From: Limnoperna fortunei
Taxonomy: Eukaryota > Mollusca > Bivalvia > Mytilida > Modiolidae
Assembly (NCBI GenBank): GCA_944474755.1
Contig: OX104113.1
Location: 48,189,644-48,253,643, forward strand
Reading direction: 5' to 3'
DNA: 64,000 bases
Each line of letters starts with the position of its first letter. The first letter of the stretch is position 1. Shown here piece after piece: positions 46,524 through 60,569 of the stretch. The notes under the pieces were generated by a model. That model did not search any database. It saw only the letters and a program-made list of their open reading frames with translations, and was not told the origin of the DNA. A program made the position numbers and the translations under genes.

Positions 46524-49500
46524 ATGTTTTCACAAAAGAGTAAGATGACCATCAGTCTAGAGATCAAGAAGGATGATAAGGACCATACCGTTTCAAAGGA
46601 AATAGCTGATGTTCGGAAAATTACAGGCCAAATTGACTATGAGGCTGCAAGAAAATATTTCAAAAAAATGATGAAAGTCCAGAAGTAAAAGACATTGATG
46701 AGTGGGGTAGCCTAAGAATGCAAGATCCTGACATCAATTTAACTTGTGCTACAAAATACCTGTTTCCTGCATATTTTCTTTTGAAATTTCTGCTCTTTTT
46801 TAGGTCAAGATGAAACTAGCTGAAATGACGTGTTTTTATTTGATAATATCGGCTATGCTTTAAGCTACCATTTTACATGTTTTCTTTATTTCGAGGTCTG
46901 GGACCAGACTGAAAGGGTTCCCAGCCCAGCGCGTCCCCGTTTGGCGTAAAGGGGATACTCTCTCGTATGGGGGAAGGGGTTGCCAGGTCATAATACGGAA
47001 AGGCTGGTCAGGTACCGTAGTGGCTAACGCTTGATAAGAGCCATGCTCCTTGCGCTCTAAAGACCCCTTTTGTAGATTCCAAAAAATGAAGACTCAGTGT
47101 AGTCACTACAAACAAGCTAAATTCTCCACCCCTACCAAAATCTCCACACTTTTCAAGTTTCAGTATAAATTGTATTCCCGGTGTTCCATCCCACACGTTA
47201 TTTTCCGTTGATTAATTCTTTTCTTACCTGTTCTGAATGTAGCTGAAATACTGCTCACTAGGTCCAACCCGTTTGACCCAACGAATAGAAGATGAGTTAG
47301 TGGAGCTAAATTAAGAATTTAGTAAGTGATAAGCCTCCGTCGCCCCGTCCATCGTTATTAGTCTTTCATTTCGTTAGTCCCTGCAGATAAACGTCAGTAA
47401 ATTCTTTCAAACTGTTGTACATTCTACATAATGTTTTCACAAAAGAGTAAGATGACCATCAGTCTAGAAATCAAGAAGGATGATGAGAGCCATACCGTTT
47501 TAACGGAAATAGCTGACGTTCAGAAAATTACAGGCCAAATGGACTATTTTGGCTGCAAGAAAATATTTCATAATAGAAAGTCCAGAAGTAAAAGACATTG
47601 ATGAGTGGGGTAGCAAAGGATACAAGATCCTGACATCAATTTAACTTGTGCTACAAATAACCTGTTTCCTGAATATTTCACATTGAAATTTCTGCTCTTT
47701 TTTAGGTCAAGATGAAACTAGCTGAAATGACGTTTTTATTTGCTAATATCTGCTATGCTTAAAGCTACCATTTTGCATGTTTTCTTTATTTCGAGATCTG
47801 GGACCAGACTGAAAGGGTTCCCAGCCCAGCGCATCGCCGTTTGGCGTAAAGAGGATACCCTCTCGTATGGGGGAAGGGGTTGCCAGGTGATAATACGGAA
47901 AGGCTGGTCGCGGACCGTAGTGGCTAACGCTTGAAAGAGCCACGCTCCTTGCACGATAAAGACCCCTTTTGTCGATTAAAAAAAAACGCTCAGTGTAGTC
48001 ACTACCAACAAGCTAAATTCTCCACCCCTACCAAAAACTCCACACTTGTCAAGTTTCAGTATAAATTGTATTCCCGGTGTTCCATCCCACACGTTATTTC
48101 CCGTTGATTAATTGTTTGTTTACTTGTTCTGAATGTAGCTGAAATACTGCTCACTAGGTCCAACCCGTTTGACCCAACGAATAGAAGATGAGTTAGTGGA
48201 GCTAAATTAAGAATTTAGTAAGTGATAAGCCTCCGTCGCCCCATCCATAGCTATTAGTCTTTCATTTCGTTAGTCCCTGCAGATAAACGTCATTTAATTC
48301 TTTCAAACTGTTGTACATTCTACATAATGTTTTCACAAAAGAGTAAGATGACCATCAGTCTAGAGATCAAGGAGGATGATAAGGACCATACCGGTTCAAC
48401 GGAAATAGCTGATGTTCGGAAAATTACAGGCCAATTTGACTATGAGGCTGCAAGAAAATATTGCAAAAAATGAAAGTCCAGAAGTAAAAGACATTGATGA
48501 GTGGGGTAGCCTAAGAATGCAAGATCCTGACATCAATTTAACTTGTGCTACAAATAACCTGTTTCCTGCATATTTTCTATTGAAATTTCTGCTCTTTTTT
48601 AGGTCAAGATGAAACTAGATGAAATGACGTGTTTTTATTTGCTTATATCTGCTATGCTTAAAGCTACCATTTTACATGTTTTCTTTATTTCGAGGTCTGG
48701 GACCAGACTGAAAGGGTTCCCCGTATTTCGTAAATGGGATACCCTCTCGTATGGAGGAAGGGGTCGCCAGGTGATAATATGGAAAGGCTGGTCGCGGACC
48801 GTAGTGGCTAACGCTTGAAAAGTGCCACGCTCCTTGCACGATAAAGACCCCTTTTGTAGATTTCAAAAAAAAGACTCAGTGTAGTCACTACCAACAAGCT
48901 AAATTCTCCACCCCTACCAAAATCTCCACACTTTTCAAGTTTCAGTATAAATTGTATTCCCGGTGTTCCATCCCACACGTTATTTTCCGTTGATTAATTC
49001 TTTTCTTACCTGTTCCGAATGTAGCTGAAATACTGCTCACTAGGTCCAACCCGTTTGACCCAACGAATAGAAGATGAGTTAGTGGAGCTAAATTAAGAAT
49101 TTAGTAAGTGATAAGCCTCCGTCGCCCCGTCCATCGTTATTAGTCTTTCATTTCGTTAGTCCCTGCAGATAAACGTCAGTAAATTCTTTCAAACTGTTGT
49201 ACATTCTACATAATGTTTTCACAAAAGAGTAAGATGACCATCAGTCTAGAGATCAAGAAGGATGATGAGAGCCATACCGTTTTAACGGAAATAGCTGACG
49301 TTCAGAAAATTACAGGCCAAATGGACTATTTTGGCTGCAAGAAAATATTTCATAATAGAAAGTCCAGAAGTAAAAGACATTGATGAGTGGGGTAGCAAAG
49401 GATACAAGATCCTGACATCAATTTAACTTGTGCTACAAATAACCTGTTTCCTGAATATTTCACATTGCAATTTCTGCTCTTTTTTAGGTCAAGATAAAAC

Positions 49501-52500
49501 TAGCTGAAATGACGTTTTTATTTGCTAATATCTGCTATGCTTAAAGCTACCATTTTACATGTTTTCTTTATTTCGAGATCTGGGACCAGACTGAAAGGGT
49601 TCCCAGCCCAGCGCATCGCCGTTTGGCGTAAAGAGGATACCCTCTCGTATGGGGGAAGGGGTTGCCAGGTGATAATACGGAAAGGCTGGTCGCGGACCGT
49701 AGTGGCTAACGCTTGAAAGAGCCACGCTCCTTGCACGATAAAGACCCCTTTTGTCGATTAAAAAAAAACGCTCAGTGTAGTCACTACCAACAAGCTAAAT
49801 TCTCCACCCCTACCAAAAACTCCACACTTGTCAAGTTTCAGTATAAATTGTATTCCCGGTGTTCCATCCCACACGTTATTTCCCGTTGATTAATTGTTTG
49901 TTTACTTGTTCTGAATGTAGCTGAAATACTGCTCACTAGGTCAAACCCGTTTTGACCTCACGAATAGAAGATAAGTTAAGGGAGCTAAATTAAGAATTTA
50001 GTAAGTGATAAGCCTCCGTCGCCCCATCCATCGCTATTTAGTCTTTCATTTCGTTAGTGCCTGCAGATAAACGTCAGTTAATTCTTTCAAACTTGTACAT
50101 TCTACATAATGTTTTCACAAAAGAGTAAGATGACCATCAGTCTAGAGATCAAGAAGGATGATAAGGACCATACCGGTTCAACGGAAATAGCTGATGTTCG
50201 GAAAATTACAGGCCAATTTGACTATGAGGCTGCAAGAAAATATTGCAACAAATGAAAGTCCAGAAGTAAAAGACATTGATGAGTGGGGTAGCCTAAGAAT
50301 GCAAGATCCTGACATCAATTTAACTTGTGCTACAAATAACCTGTTTCCTGCATATTTTCTATTGAAATTTCTGCTCTTTTTTAGGTCAAGATGAAACTAG
50401 ATGAAATGACGTGTTTTTATTTGCTTATATCTGCTATGCTTAAAGCTACCATTTTACATGTTTTCTTTACTTCGAGGTCTGGGACCAGTCTGAAAGGGTT
50501 CCCCGTATTTCGTAAATGGGATACCCTCTCGTATGGAGGAAGGGGTCGCCAGGTGATAATACGGAAAGGCTGGTCGCGGACCGTAGTGGCTAACGCTTGA
50601 AAAGTGCCACGCTCCTTGCACGATAAAGACCCCTTTTGTAGATTTCAAAAAAAAGACTCAGTGTAGTCACTACCAACAAGCTTAATTCTCCACCCCTACC
50701 AAAAACTTCACACTTTTCAAGTTTCAGTATAAATTGTATTCCCGGTGTTCCATCCCACACGTTATTTTCCGTTGATTAATTGTTTGTTTACTTGTTCTGA
50801 ATGTAGCTGAAATACTACTCACTATGTCAAACACGTTTTGACCCCACGAATAGAAGATGAGTAAAGGGAGCTAAATTAAGAATTTAGTAAGTGATAAGCC
50901 TCCGTCGCCCCATCCATAGCTATTAGTCTTTCATTTCGTTAGTCCCTGCAGATAAACGTCAGTTAATTCTTTCAAACTGTTGTACATTCTACATAATGTT
51001 TTCACAAAAGAGTAAGATGACCATCAGTCTAGAGATCAAGAAGGATGATAAGGACCATACCGTTTCAAAGGAAATAGCTGATGTTCGGAAAATTATAGGC
51101 AAAATTGACTATGAGGCTGCAAGAAAATATTTCAAAAAAATGAAAGTCCAGAAGTAAAAGACATTGATGAGTGGGGTAGCCTAAGAATACAAGATCCTGA
51201 CATCAATTTAACTTGTGCTACAAATAACCTGTTTCCTGCATATTTTCTATTGAAATTTCTGCTCTTTTTTAGGTCAAGATGAAACTAGATGAAATGACGT
51301 GTTTTTATTTGCTTATATCTGCTATGCTTAAAGCTACCATTTTACATGTTTTCTTTACTTCGAGGTCTGGGACCAGTCTGAAAGGGTTCCCCGTATTTCG
51401 TAAATGGGATACCCTCTCGTATGGAGGAAGGGGTCGCCAGGTGATAATACGGAAAGGCTGGTCGCGGACCGTAGTGGCTAACGCTTGAAAAGTGCCACGC
51501 TCCTTGCACGATAAAGACCCCTTTTGTAGATTTCAAAAAAAAGACTCAGTGTAGTCACTACCAACAAGCTAAATTCTCCACCCCTACCAAAATCTCCACA
51601 CTTTTCAAGTTTCAGTATAAATTGTATTCCCGGTGTTCCATCCCACACGTTATTTTCCGTTGATTAATTCTTTTCTTACCTGTTCCGAATGTAGCTGAAA
51701 TACTGCTCACTAGGTCCAACCCGTTTGACCCAACGAATAGAAGATGAGTTAGTGGAGCTAAATTAAGAATTTAGTAAGTGATAAGCCTCCGTCGCCCCGT
51801 CCATCGTTATTAGTCTTTCATTTCGTTAGTCCCTGCAGATAAACGTCAGTAAATTCTTTCAAACTGTTGTACATTCTACATAATGTTTTCACAAAAGAGT
51901 AAGATGACCATCAGTCTAGAGATCAGCCTAAGAATGCAAGATCCTGACATCAATTTAACTTGTGCTACAAATAACGTGTTTCCTGCATATTTTCTATTGA
52001 AATTTCTGCTCTTTTTTAGGTCAAGATGAAACTAGCTGATGTGACGTTTTATTTGCTAATATCTGCTATGCTTAAAGCTACCATTTTACATGTTTTCTTT
52101 ATTTCGAGGTGTGGGACCAGACTGAAAGGGTTCCCAGCCCAGCGCATCGCCGTTTGGCGTAAAAGGGATACTCTCTCGTATGGGGGAAGGGGTTGCCAGG
52201 TCATAATACGGAAAGGCTGGTCGGGTACCGTAGTGGCTAACGCTTGATAAGAGCCATGCTCCTTGCGCTCTAAAGACCCCTTTTGTAGATTCCAAAAAAT
52301 GAAGACTCAGTGTAGTCACTACAAACAAGCTAAATTCTCCACCCCTACCAAAATCTCCACACTTTTCAAGTTTCAGTATAAATTGTATTCCCGGTGTTCC
52401 ATCCCACACGTTATTTTCCGTTGATTTATTCTTTTTTTACCTGTTCTGAATGTAGCTGAAATACTGCTCACTAGGTCCAACCCGTTTGACCCAACGAATA

Positions 52501-52643
52501 GAAGATGAGTTAGTGGAGCTAAATTAAGAATTTAGTAAGTGATAAGCCTCCGTCGCCCCATCCATAGCTATTAGTCTTTCATTTCGTTAGTCCATGCAGA
52601 TAAACGTCAGTTAATTCTTTCAAACTGTTGTACATTCTACATA
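46524..52643. repeat. Higher-order unit 3: full seven monomers, 6120 bp
   Basis: Lengths 907, 896, 886, 896, 887, 887, 761, with the same private variants in the same order as unit 1 (for example AAGGAGGATG at 48,369, TATTGCAACAAATG at 50,242, the 761-bp deletion at 51,925). Confidence 0.93.
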
Positions 52644-55600
52644 ATGTTTTCACAAAAGAGTAAGATGACCATCAGTCTAGAGATCAAGAAGGATGATAAG
52701 GACCATACCGTTTCAAAGGAAATAGCTGATGTTCGGAAAATTACAGGCCAAATTGACTATGAGGCTGCAAGAAAATATTTCAAAAAAATGATGAAAGTCC
52801 AGAAGTAAAAGACATTGATGAGTGGGGTAGCCTAAGAATGCAAGATCCTGACATCAATTTAACTTGTGCTACAAAATACCTGTTTCCTGCATATTTTCTT
52901 TTGAAATTTCTGCTCTTTTTTAGGTCAAGATGAAACTAGCTGAAATGACGTGTTTTTATTTGATAATATCGGCTATGCTTTAAGCTACCATTTTACATGT
53001 TTTCTTTATTTCGAGGTCTGGGACCAGACTGAAAGGGTTCCCAGCCCAGCGCGTCCCCGTTTGGCGTAAAGGGGATACTCTCTCGTATGGGGGAAGGGGT
53101 TGCCAGGTCATAATACGGAAAGGCTGGTCAGGTACCGTAGTGGCTAACGCTTGATAAGAGCCATGCTCCTTGCGCTCTAAAGACCCCTTTTGTAGATTCC
53201 AAAAAATGAAGACTCAGTGTAGTCACTACAAACAAGCTAAATTCTCCACCCCTACCAAAATCTCCACACTTTTCAAGTTTCAGTATAAATTGTATTCCCG
53301 GTGTTCCATCCCACACGTTATTTTCCGTTGATTAATTCTTTTCTTACCTGTTCTGAATGTAGCTGAAATACTGCTCACTAGGTCCAACCCGTTTGACCCA
53401 ACGAATAGAAGATGAGTTAGTGGAGCTAAATTAAGAATTTAGTAAGTGATAAGCCTCCGTCGCCCCGTCCATCGTTATTAGTCTTTCATTTCGTTAGTCC
53501 CTGCAGATAAACGTCAGTAAATTCTTTCAAACTGTTGTACATTCTACATAATGTTTTCACAAAAGAGTAAGATGACCATCAGTCTAGAAATCAAGAAGGA
53601 TGATGAGAGCCATACCGTTTTAACGGAAATAGCTGACGTTCAGAAAATTACAGGCCAAATGGACTATTTTGGCTGCAAGAAAATATTTCATAATAGAAAG
53701 TCCAGAAGTAAAAGACATTGATGAGTGGGGTAGCAAAGGATACAAGATCCTGACATCAATTTAACTTGTGCTACAAATAACCTGTTTCCTGAATATTTCA
53801 CATTGAAATTTCTGCTCTTTTTTAGGTCAAGATGAAACTAGCTGAAATGACGTTTTTATTTGCTAATATCTGCTATGCTTAAAGCTACCATTTTGCATGT
53901 TTTCTTTATTTCGAGATCTGGGACCAGACTGAAAGGGTTCCCAGCCCAGCGCATCGCCGTTTGGCGTAAAGAGGATACCCTCTCGTATGGGGGAAGGGGT
54001 TGCCAGGTGATAATACGGAAAGGCTGGTCGCGGACCGTAGTGGCTAACGCTTGAAAGAGCCACGCTCCTTGCACGATAAAGACCCCTTTTGTCGATTAAA
54101 AAAAAACGCTCAGTGTAGTCACTACCAACAAGCTAAATTCTCCACCCCTACCAAAAACTCCACACTTGTCAAGTTTCAGTATAAATTGTATTCCCGGTGT
54201 TCCATCCCACACGTTATTTCCCGTTGATTAATTGTTTGTTTACTTGTTCTGAATGTAGCTGAAATACTGCTCACTAGGTCCAACCCGTTTGACCCAACGA
54301 ATAGAAGATGAGTTAGTGGAGCTAAATTAAGAATTTAGTAAGTGATAAGCCTCCGTCGCCCCATCCATAGCTATTAGTCTTTCATTTCGTTAGTCCCTGC
54401 AGATAAACGTCATTTAATTCTTTCAAACTGTTGTACATTCTACATAATGTTTTCACAAAAGAGTAAGATGACCATCAGTCTAGAGATCAAGGAGGATGAT
54501 AAGGACCATACCGGTTCAACGGAAATAGCTGATGTTCGGAAAATTACAGGCCAATTTGACTATGAGGCTGCAAGAAAATATTGCAAAAAATGAAAGTCCA
54601 GAAGTAAAAGACATTGATGAGTGGGGTAGCCTAAGAATGCAAGATCCTGACATCAATTTAACTTGTGCTACAAATAACCTGTTTCCTGCATATTTTCTAT
54701 TGAAATTTCTGCTCTTTTTTAGGTCAAGATGAAACTAGATGAAATGACGTGTTTTTATTTGCTTATATCTGCTATGCTTAAAGCTACCATTTTACATGTT
54801 TTCTTTATTTCGAGGTCTGGGACCAGACTGAAAGGGTTCCCCGTATTTCGTAAATGGGATACCCTCTCGTATGGAGGAAGGGGTCGCCAGGTGATAATAT
54901 GGAAAGGCTGGTCGCGGACCGTAGTGGCTAACGCTTGAAAAGTGCCACGCTCCTTGCACGATAAAGACCCCTTTTGTAGATTTCAAAAAAAAGACTCAGT
55001 GTAGTCACTACCAACAAGCTAAATTCTCCACCCCTACCAAAATCTCCACACTTTTCAAGTTTCAGTATAAATTGTATTCCCGGTGTTCCATCCCACACGT
55101 TATTTTCCGTTGATTAATTCTTTTCTTACCTGTTCCGAATGTAGCTGAAATACTGCTCACTAGGTCCAACCCGTTTGACCCAACGAATAGAAGATGAGTT
55201 AGTGGAGCTAAATTAAGAATTTAGTAAGTGATAAGCCTCCGTCGCCCCGTCCATCGTTATTAGTCTTTCATTTCGTTAGTCCCTGCAGATAAACGTCAGT
55301 AAATTCTTTCAAACTGTTGTACATTCTACATAATGTTTTCACAAAAGAGTAAGATGACCATCAGTCTAGAGATCAAGAAGGATGATGAGAGCCATACCGT
55401 TTTAACGGAAATAGCTGACGTTCAGAAAATTACAGGCCAAATGGACTATTTTGGCTGCAAGAAAATATTTCATAATAGAAAGTCCAGAAGTAAAAGACAT
55501 TGATGAGTGGGGTAGCAAAGGATACAAGATCCTGACATCAATTTAACTTGTGCTACAAATAACCTGTTTCCTGAATATTTCACATTGCAATTTCTGCTCT

Positions 55601-57114
55601 TTTTTAGGTCAAGATAAAACTAGCTGAAATGACGTTTTTATTTGCTAATATCTGCTATGCTTAAAGCTACCATTTTACATGTTTTCTTTATTTCGAGATC
55701 TGGGACCAGACTGAAAGGGTTCCCAGCCCAGCGCATCGCCGTTTGGCGTAAAGAGGATACCCTCTCGTATGGGGGAAGGGGTTGCCAGGTGATAATACGG
55801 AAAGGCTGGTCGCGGACCGTAGTGGCTAACGCTTGAAAGAGCCACGCTCCTTGCACGATAAAGACCCCTTTTGTCGATTAAAAAAAAACGCTCAGTGTAG
55901 TCACTACCAACAAGCTAAATTCTCCACCCCTACCAAAAACTCCACACTTGTCAAGTTTCAGTATAAATTGTATTCCCGGTGTTCCATCCCACACGTTATT
56001 TCCCGTTGATTAATTGTTTGTTTACTTGTTCTGAATGTAGCTGAAATACTGCTCACTAGGTCAAACCCGTTTTGACCTCACGAATAGAAGATAAGTTAAG
56101 GGAGCTAAATTAAGAATTTAGTAAGTGATAAGCCTCCGTCGCCCCATCCATCGCTATTTAGTCTTTCATTTCGTTAGTGCCTGCAGATAAACGTCAGTTA
56201 ATTCTTTCAAACTTGTACATTCTACATAATGTTTTCACAAAAGAGTAAGATGACCATCAGTCTAGAGATCAAGAAGGATGATAAGGACCATACCGGTTCA
56301 ACGGAAATAGCTGATGTTCGGAAAATTACAGGCCAATTTGACTATGAGGCTGCAAGAAAATATTGCAACAAATGAAAGTCCAGAAGTAAAAGACATTGAT
56401 GAGTGGGGTAGCCTAAGAATGCAAGATCCTGACATCAATTTAACTTGTGCTACAAATAACCTGTTTCCTGCATATTTTCTATTGAAATTTCTGCTCTTTT
56501 TTAGGTCAAGATGAAACTAGATGAAATGACGTGTTTTTATTTGCTTATATCTGCTATGCTTAAAGCTACCATTTTACATGTTTTCTTTACTTCGAGGTCT
56601 GGGACCAGTCTGAAAGGGTTCCCCGTATTTCGTAAATGGGATACCCTCTCGTATGGAGGAAGGGGTCGCCAGGTGATAATACGGAAAGGCTGGTCGCGGA
56701 CCGTAGTGGCTAACGCTTGAAAAGTGCCACGCTCCTTGCACGATAAAGACCCCTTTTGTAGATTTCAAAAAAAAGACTCAGTGTAGTCACTACCAACAAG
56801 CTAAATTCTCCACCCCTACCAAAATCTCCACACTTTTCAAGTTTCAGTATAAATTGTATTCCCGGTGTTCCATCCCACACGTTATTTTCCGTTGATTAAT
56901 TCTTTTCTTACCTGTTCCGAATGTAGCTGAAATACTGCTCACTAGGTCCAACCCGTTTGACCCAACGAATAGAAGATGAGTTAGTGGAGCTAAATTAAGA
57001 ATTTAGTGAGTGATAAGCCTCCGTCGCCCCGTCCATCGTTATTAGTCTTTCATTTCGTTAGTCCCTGCAGATAAACGTCAGTAAATTCTTTCAAACTGTT
57101 GTACATTCTACATA
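52644..57114. repeat. Higher-order unit 4: partial, ends in a hybrid monomer
   Basis: Monomers of 907, 896, 886 and 896 follow the unit order to 56,228. The next monomer (56,229, 886 bp) starts as position 5 of the unit (TATTGCAACAAATG) but from about 56,800 (AAGCTAAATTCTCC, CAAAATCTCCACAC) changes to the wording found 1782 bp upstream, after which the 57,115 monomer repeats the 55,333 one. A second exchange with a two-monomer offset is the simplest reading. Confidence 0.85.
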
Positions 57115-60100
57115 ATGTTTTCACAAAAGAGTAAGATGACCATCAGTCTAGAGATCAAGAAGGATGATGAGAGCCATACCGTTTTAACGGAAATAGCTGA
57201 CGTTCAGAAAATTACAGGCCAAATGGACTATTTTGGCTGCAAGAAAATATTTCATAATAGAAAGTCCAGAAGTAAAAGACATTGATGAGTGGGGTAGCAA
57301 AGGATACAAGATCCTGACATCAATTTAACTTGTGCTACAAATAACCTGTTTCCTGAATATTTCACATTGCAATTTCTGCTCTTTTTTAGGTCAAGATAAA
57401 ACTAGCTGAAATGACGTTTTTATTTGCTAATATCTGCTATGCTTAAAGCTACCATTTTACATGTTTTCTTTATTTCGAGATCTGGGACCAGACTGAAAGG
57501 GTTCCCAGCCCAGCGCATCGCCGTTTGGCGTAAAGAGGATACCCTCTCGTATGGGGGAAGGGGTTGCCAGGTGATAATACGGAAAGGCTGGTCGCGGACC
57601 GTAGTGGCTAACGCTTGAAAGAGCCACGCTCCTTGCACGATAAAGACCCCTTTTGTCGATTAAAAAAAAACGCTCAGTGTAGTCACTACCAACAAGCTAA
57701 ATTCTCCACCCCTACCAAAAACTCCACACTTGTCAAGTTTCAGTATAAATTGTATTCCCGGTGTTCCATCCCACACGTTATTTCCCGTTGATTAATTGTT
57801 TGTTTACTTGTTCTGAATGTAGCTGAAATACTGCTCACTAGGTCAAACCCGTTTTGACCTCACGAATAGAAGATGAGTTAAGGGAGCTAAATTAAGAATT
57901 TAGTAAGTGATAAGCCTCCGTCGCCCCATCCATCGCTATTTAGTCTTTCATTTCGTTAGTGCCTGCAGATAAACGTCAGTTAATTCTTTCAAACTGTTGT
58001 ACATTCTACATAATGTTTTCACAAAAGAGTAAGATGACCATCAGTCTAGAGATCAAGAAGGATGATAAGGACCATACCGGTTCAACGGAAATAGCTGATG
58101 TTCGGAATATTACAGGCCAATTTGACTATGAGGCTGCAAGAAAATATTGCAAAAAATGAAAGTCCAGAAGTAAAAGACATTGATGAGTGGGGTATGAAAC
58201 TAGATGAAATGACGTGTTTTTATTTGCTTATATCTGCTATGCTTAAAGCTACCATTTTACATGTTTTCTTTATTTCGAGGTCTGGGACCAGACTGAAAGG
58301 GTTCCCCATATTTCGTAAATGGGATACCCTCTCGTATGGAGGAAGGGGTCGCCAGGTGATAATACGGAAAGGCTGGTCGCGGACCGTAGTGGCTAACGCT
58401 TGAAAAGTGCCACGCTCCTTGCACGATAAAGACCCCTTTTGTAGATTTCAAAAAAAAGACTCAGTGTAGTCACTACCAACAAGCTTAATTCTCCACCCCT
58501 ACCAAAAACTTCACACTTTTCAAGTTTCAGTATAAATTGTATTCCCGGTGTTCCATCCCACACGTTATTTTCCGTTGATTAATTGTTTGTTTACTTGTTC
58601 TGAATGTAGCTGAAATACTACTCACTATGTCAAACACGTTTTGACCCCACGAATAGAAGATGAGTAAAGGGAGCTAAATTAAGAATTTAGTAAGTGATAA
58701 GCCTCCGTCGCCCCATCCATAGCTATTAGTCTTTCATTTCGTTAGTCCCTGCAGATAAACGTCAGTTAATTCTTTCAAACTGTTGTACATTCTACATAAT
58801 GTTTTCACAAAAGAGTAAGATGACCATCAGTCTAGAGATCAAGAAGGATGATAAGGACCATACCGTTTCAAAGGAAATAGCTGATGTTCGGAAAATTATA
58901 GGCAAAATTGACTATGAGGCTGCAAGAAAATATTTCAAAAAAATGAAAGTCCAGAAGTAAAAGACATTGATGAGTGGGGTAGCCTAAGAATACAAGATCC
59001 TGACATCAATTTAACTTGTGCTACAAATAACCTGTTTCCTGCATATTTTCTATTGAAATTTCTGCTCTTTTTTAGGTCAAGATGAAACTAGATGAAATGA
59101 CGTGTTTTTATTTGCTTATATCAGCTATGCTTAAAGCTACCATTTTACATGTTTTCTTTATTTCGAGGTCTGGGACCAGACTGAAAGGGTTCCCCATATT
59201 TCGTAAATGGGATACCCTCTCGTATGGAGGAAGGGGTGGCCAGGTGATAATACGGAAAGGCTGGTCGCGGACCGTAGTGGCTAACGCTTGAAAAGTGCCA
59301 CGCTCCTTGCACGATAAAGACCCCTTTTGTAGATTTAAAAAAAAAAGACTCAATGTAGTCACTACCAACAAGCTTAATTCTCCACCCCTACCAAAAACTT
59401 CACACTTTTCAAGTTTCAGTATAAATTGTATTCCCGGTGTTCCATCCCACACGTTATTTTCCGTTGATTAATTGTTTGTTTACTTGTTCTGAATGTAGCT
59501 GAAATACTACTATGTAAAACACGTTTTGACCCCACGAATAGAAGATGAGTAAAGGGAGCTAAATTAAGAATTTAGTAAGTGATAAGCCTCCGTCGCCCCA
59601 TCCATAGCTATTAGTCTTTCATTTCGTTAGTCCCTGCAGATAAACGTCAGTTAATTCTTTCAAACTGTTGTACATTCTACATAATGTTTTCACAAAAGAG
59701 TAAGATGACCATCAGTCTAGAGATCAAGAAGGATGATAAGGACCATACCGTTTCAAAGGAAATAGCTGATGTTCGGAAAATTACAGGCAAAATTGACTAT
59801 GAGGCTGCAAGAAAATATTTCAAAAAAATGATGAAAGTCCAGAAGTAAAAGACATTGATGAGTGGGGTAGCCTAAGAATGCAAGATCCTGACATCAACCT
59901 GTTTCCTGCATATTTTCTTTTGAAATTTCTGCTCTTTTTTAGGTCAAGATGAAACTAGCTGAAATGACGTGTTTTTATTTGATAATATCTGCTATGCTTT
60001 AAGCTACAATTTTACATGTTTTCTTTATTTCGAGGTCTGGGACCAGACTGAAAGGGTTCCCAGCCCAGCGCGTCCCCGTTTGGCGTAAAGGGGATACTCT

Positions 60101-60569
60101 CTCGTATGGGGGAAGGGGTTGCCAGGTCATAATACGGAAAGGCTGGTCGGGTACCGTAGTGGCTAACGCTTGATAAGAGCCATGCTCCTTGCGCTCTAAA
60201 GACCCCTTTTGTAGATTCCAAAAAATGAAGACTCAGTGTAGTCACTACAAACAAGCTAAATTCTCCACCCCTACCAAAATCTCCACACTTTTCAAGTTTC
60301 AGTATAAATTGTATTCCCGGTGTTCCATCCCACACGTTATTTTCCGTTGATTAATTTTTTTCTTACCTGTTCTGAATGTAGCTGAAATACTGCTCACTAG
60401 GTCCAACCCGTTTGACCCAACGAATAGAAGATGAGTTAGTGGAGCTAAATTAAGAATTTAGTAAGTGATAAGCCTCCGTCGCCCCGTCCATCGTTATTAG
60501 TCTTTCATTTCGTTAGTCCCTGCAGATAAACGTCAGTAAATTCTTTCAAACTGTTGTACATTCTACATA
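57115..60569. repeat. Second higher-order type: four monomers, 3455 bp
   Basis: Lengths 898, 786, 885, 886. The 786-bp monomer (58,013) has a new deletion joining GAGTGGGGTA to TGAAACTAGATG, which removes the acceptor-like tract. The third monomer has AATACTACTATGTAAAACAC near 59,505 (a short deletion), and the fourth is of the 36,066 type but lacks about 20 bases near 59,895. Recurs 3453-3455 bp downstream. Confidence 0.85.

Noticed and set aside
58098..58403. 101-codon fused frame in the 786-bp monomers (also 61,551-61,856)
   Set aside because: It exists only because the deletion joins two out-of-context segments; it reads through the element D portion and is not protein-like.
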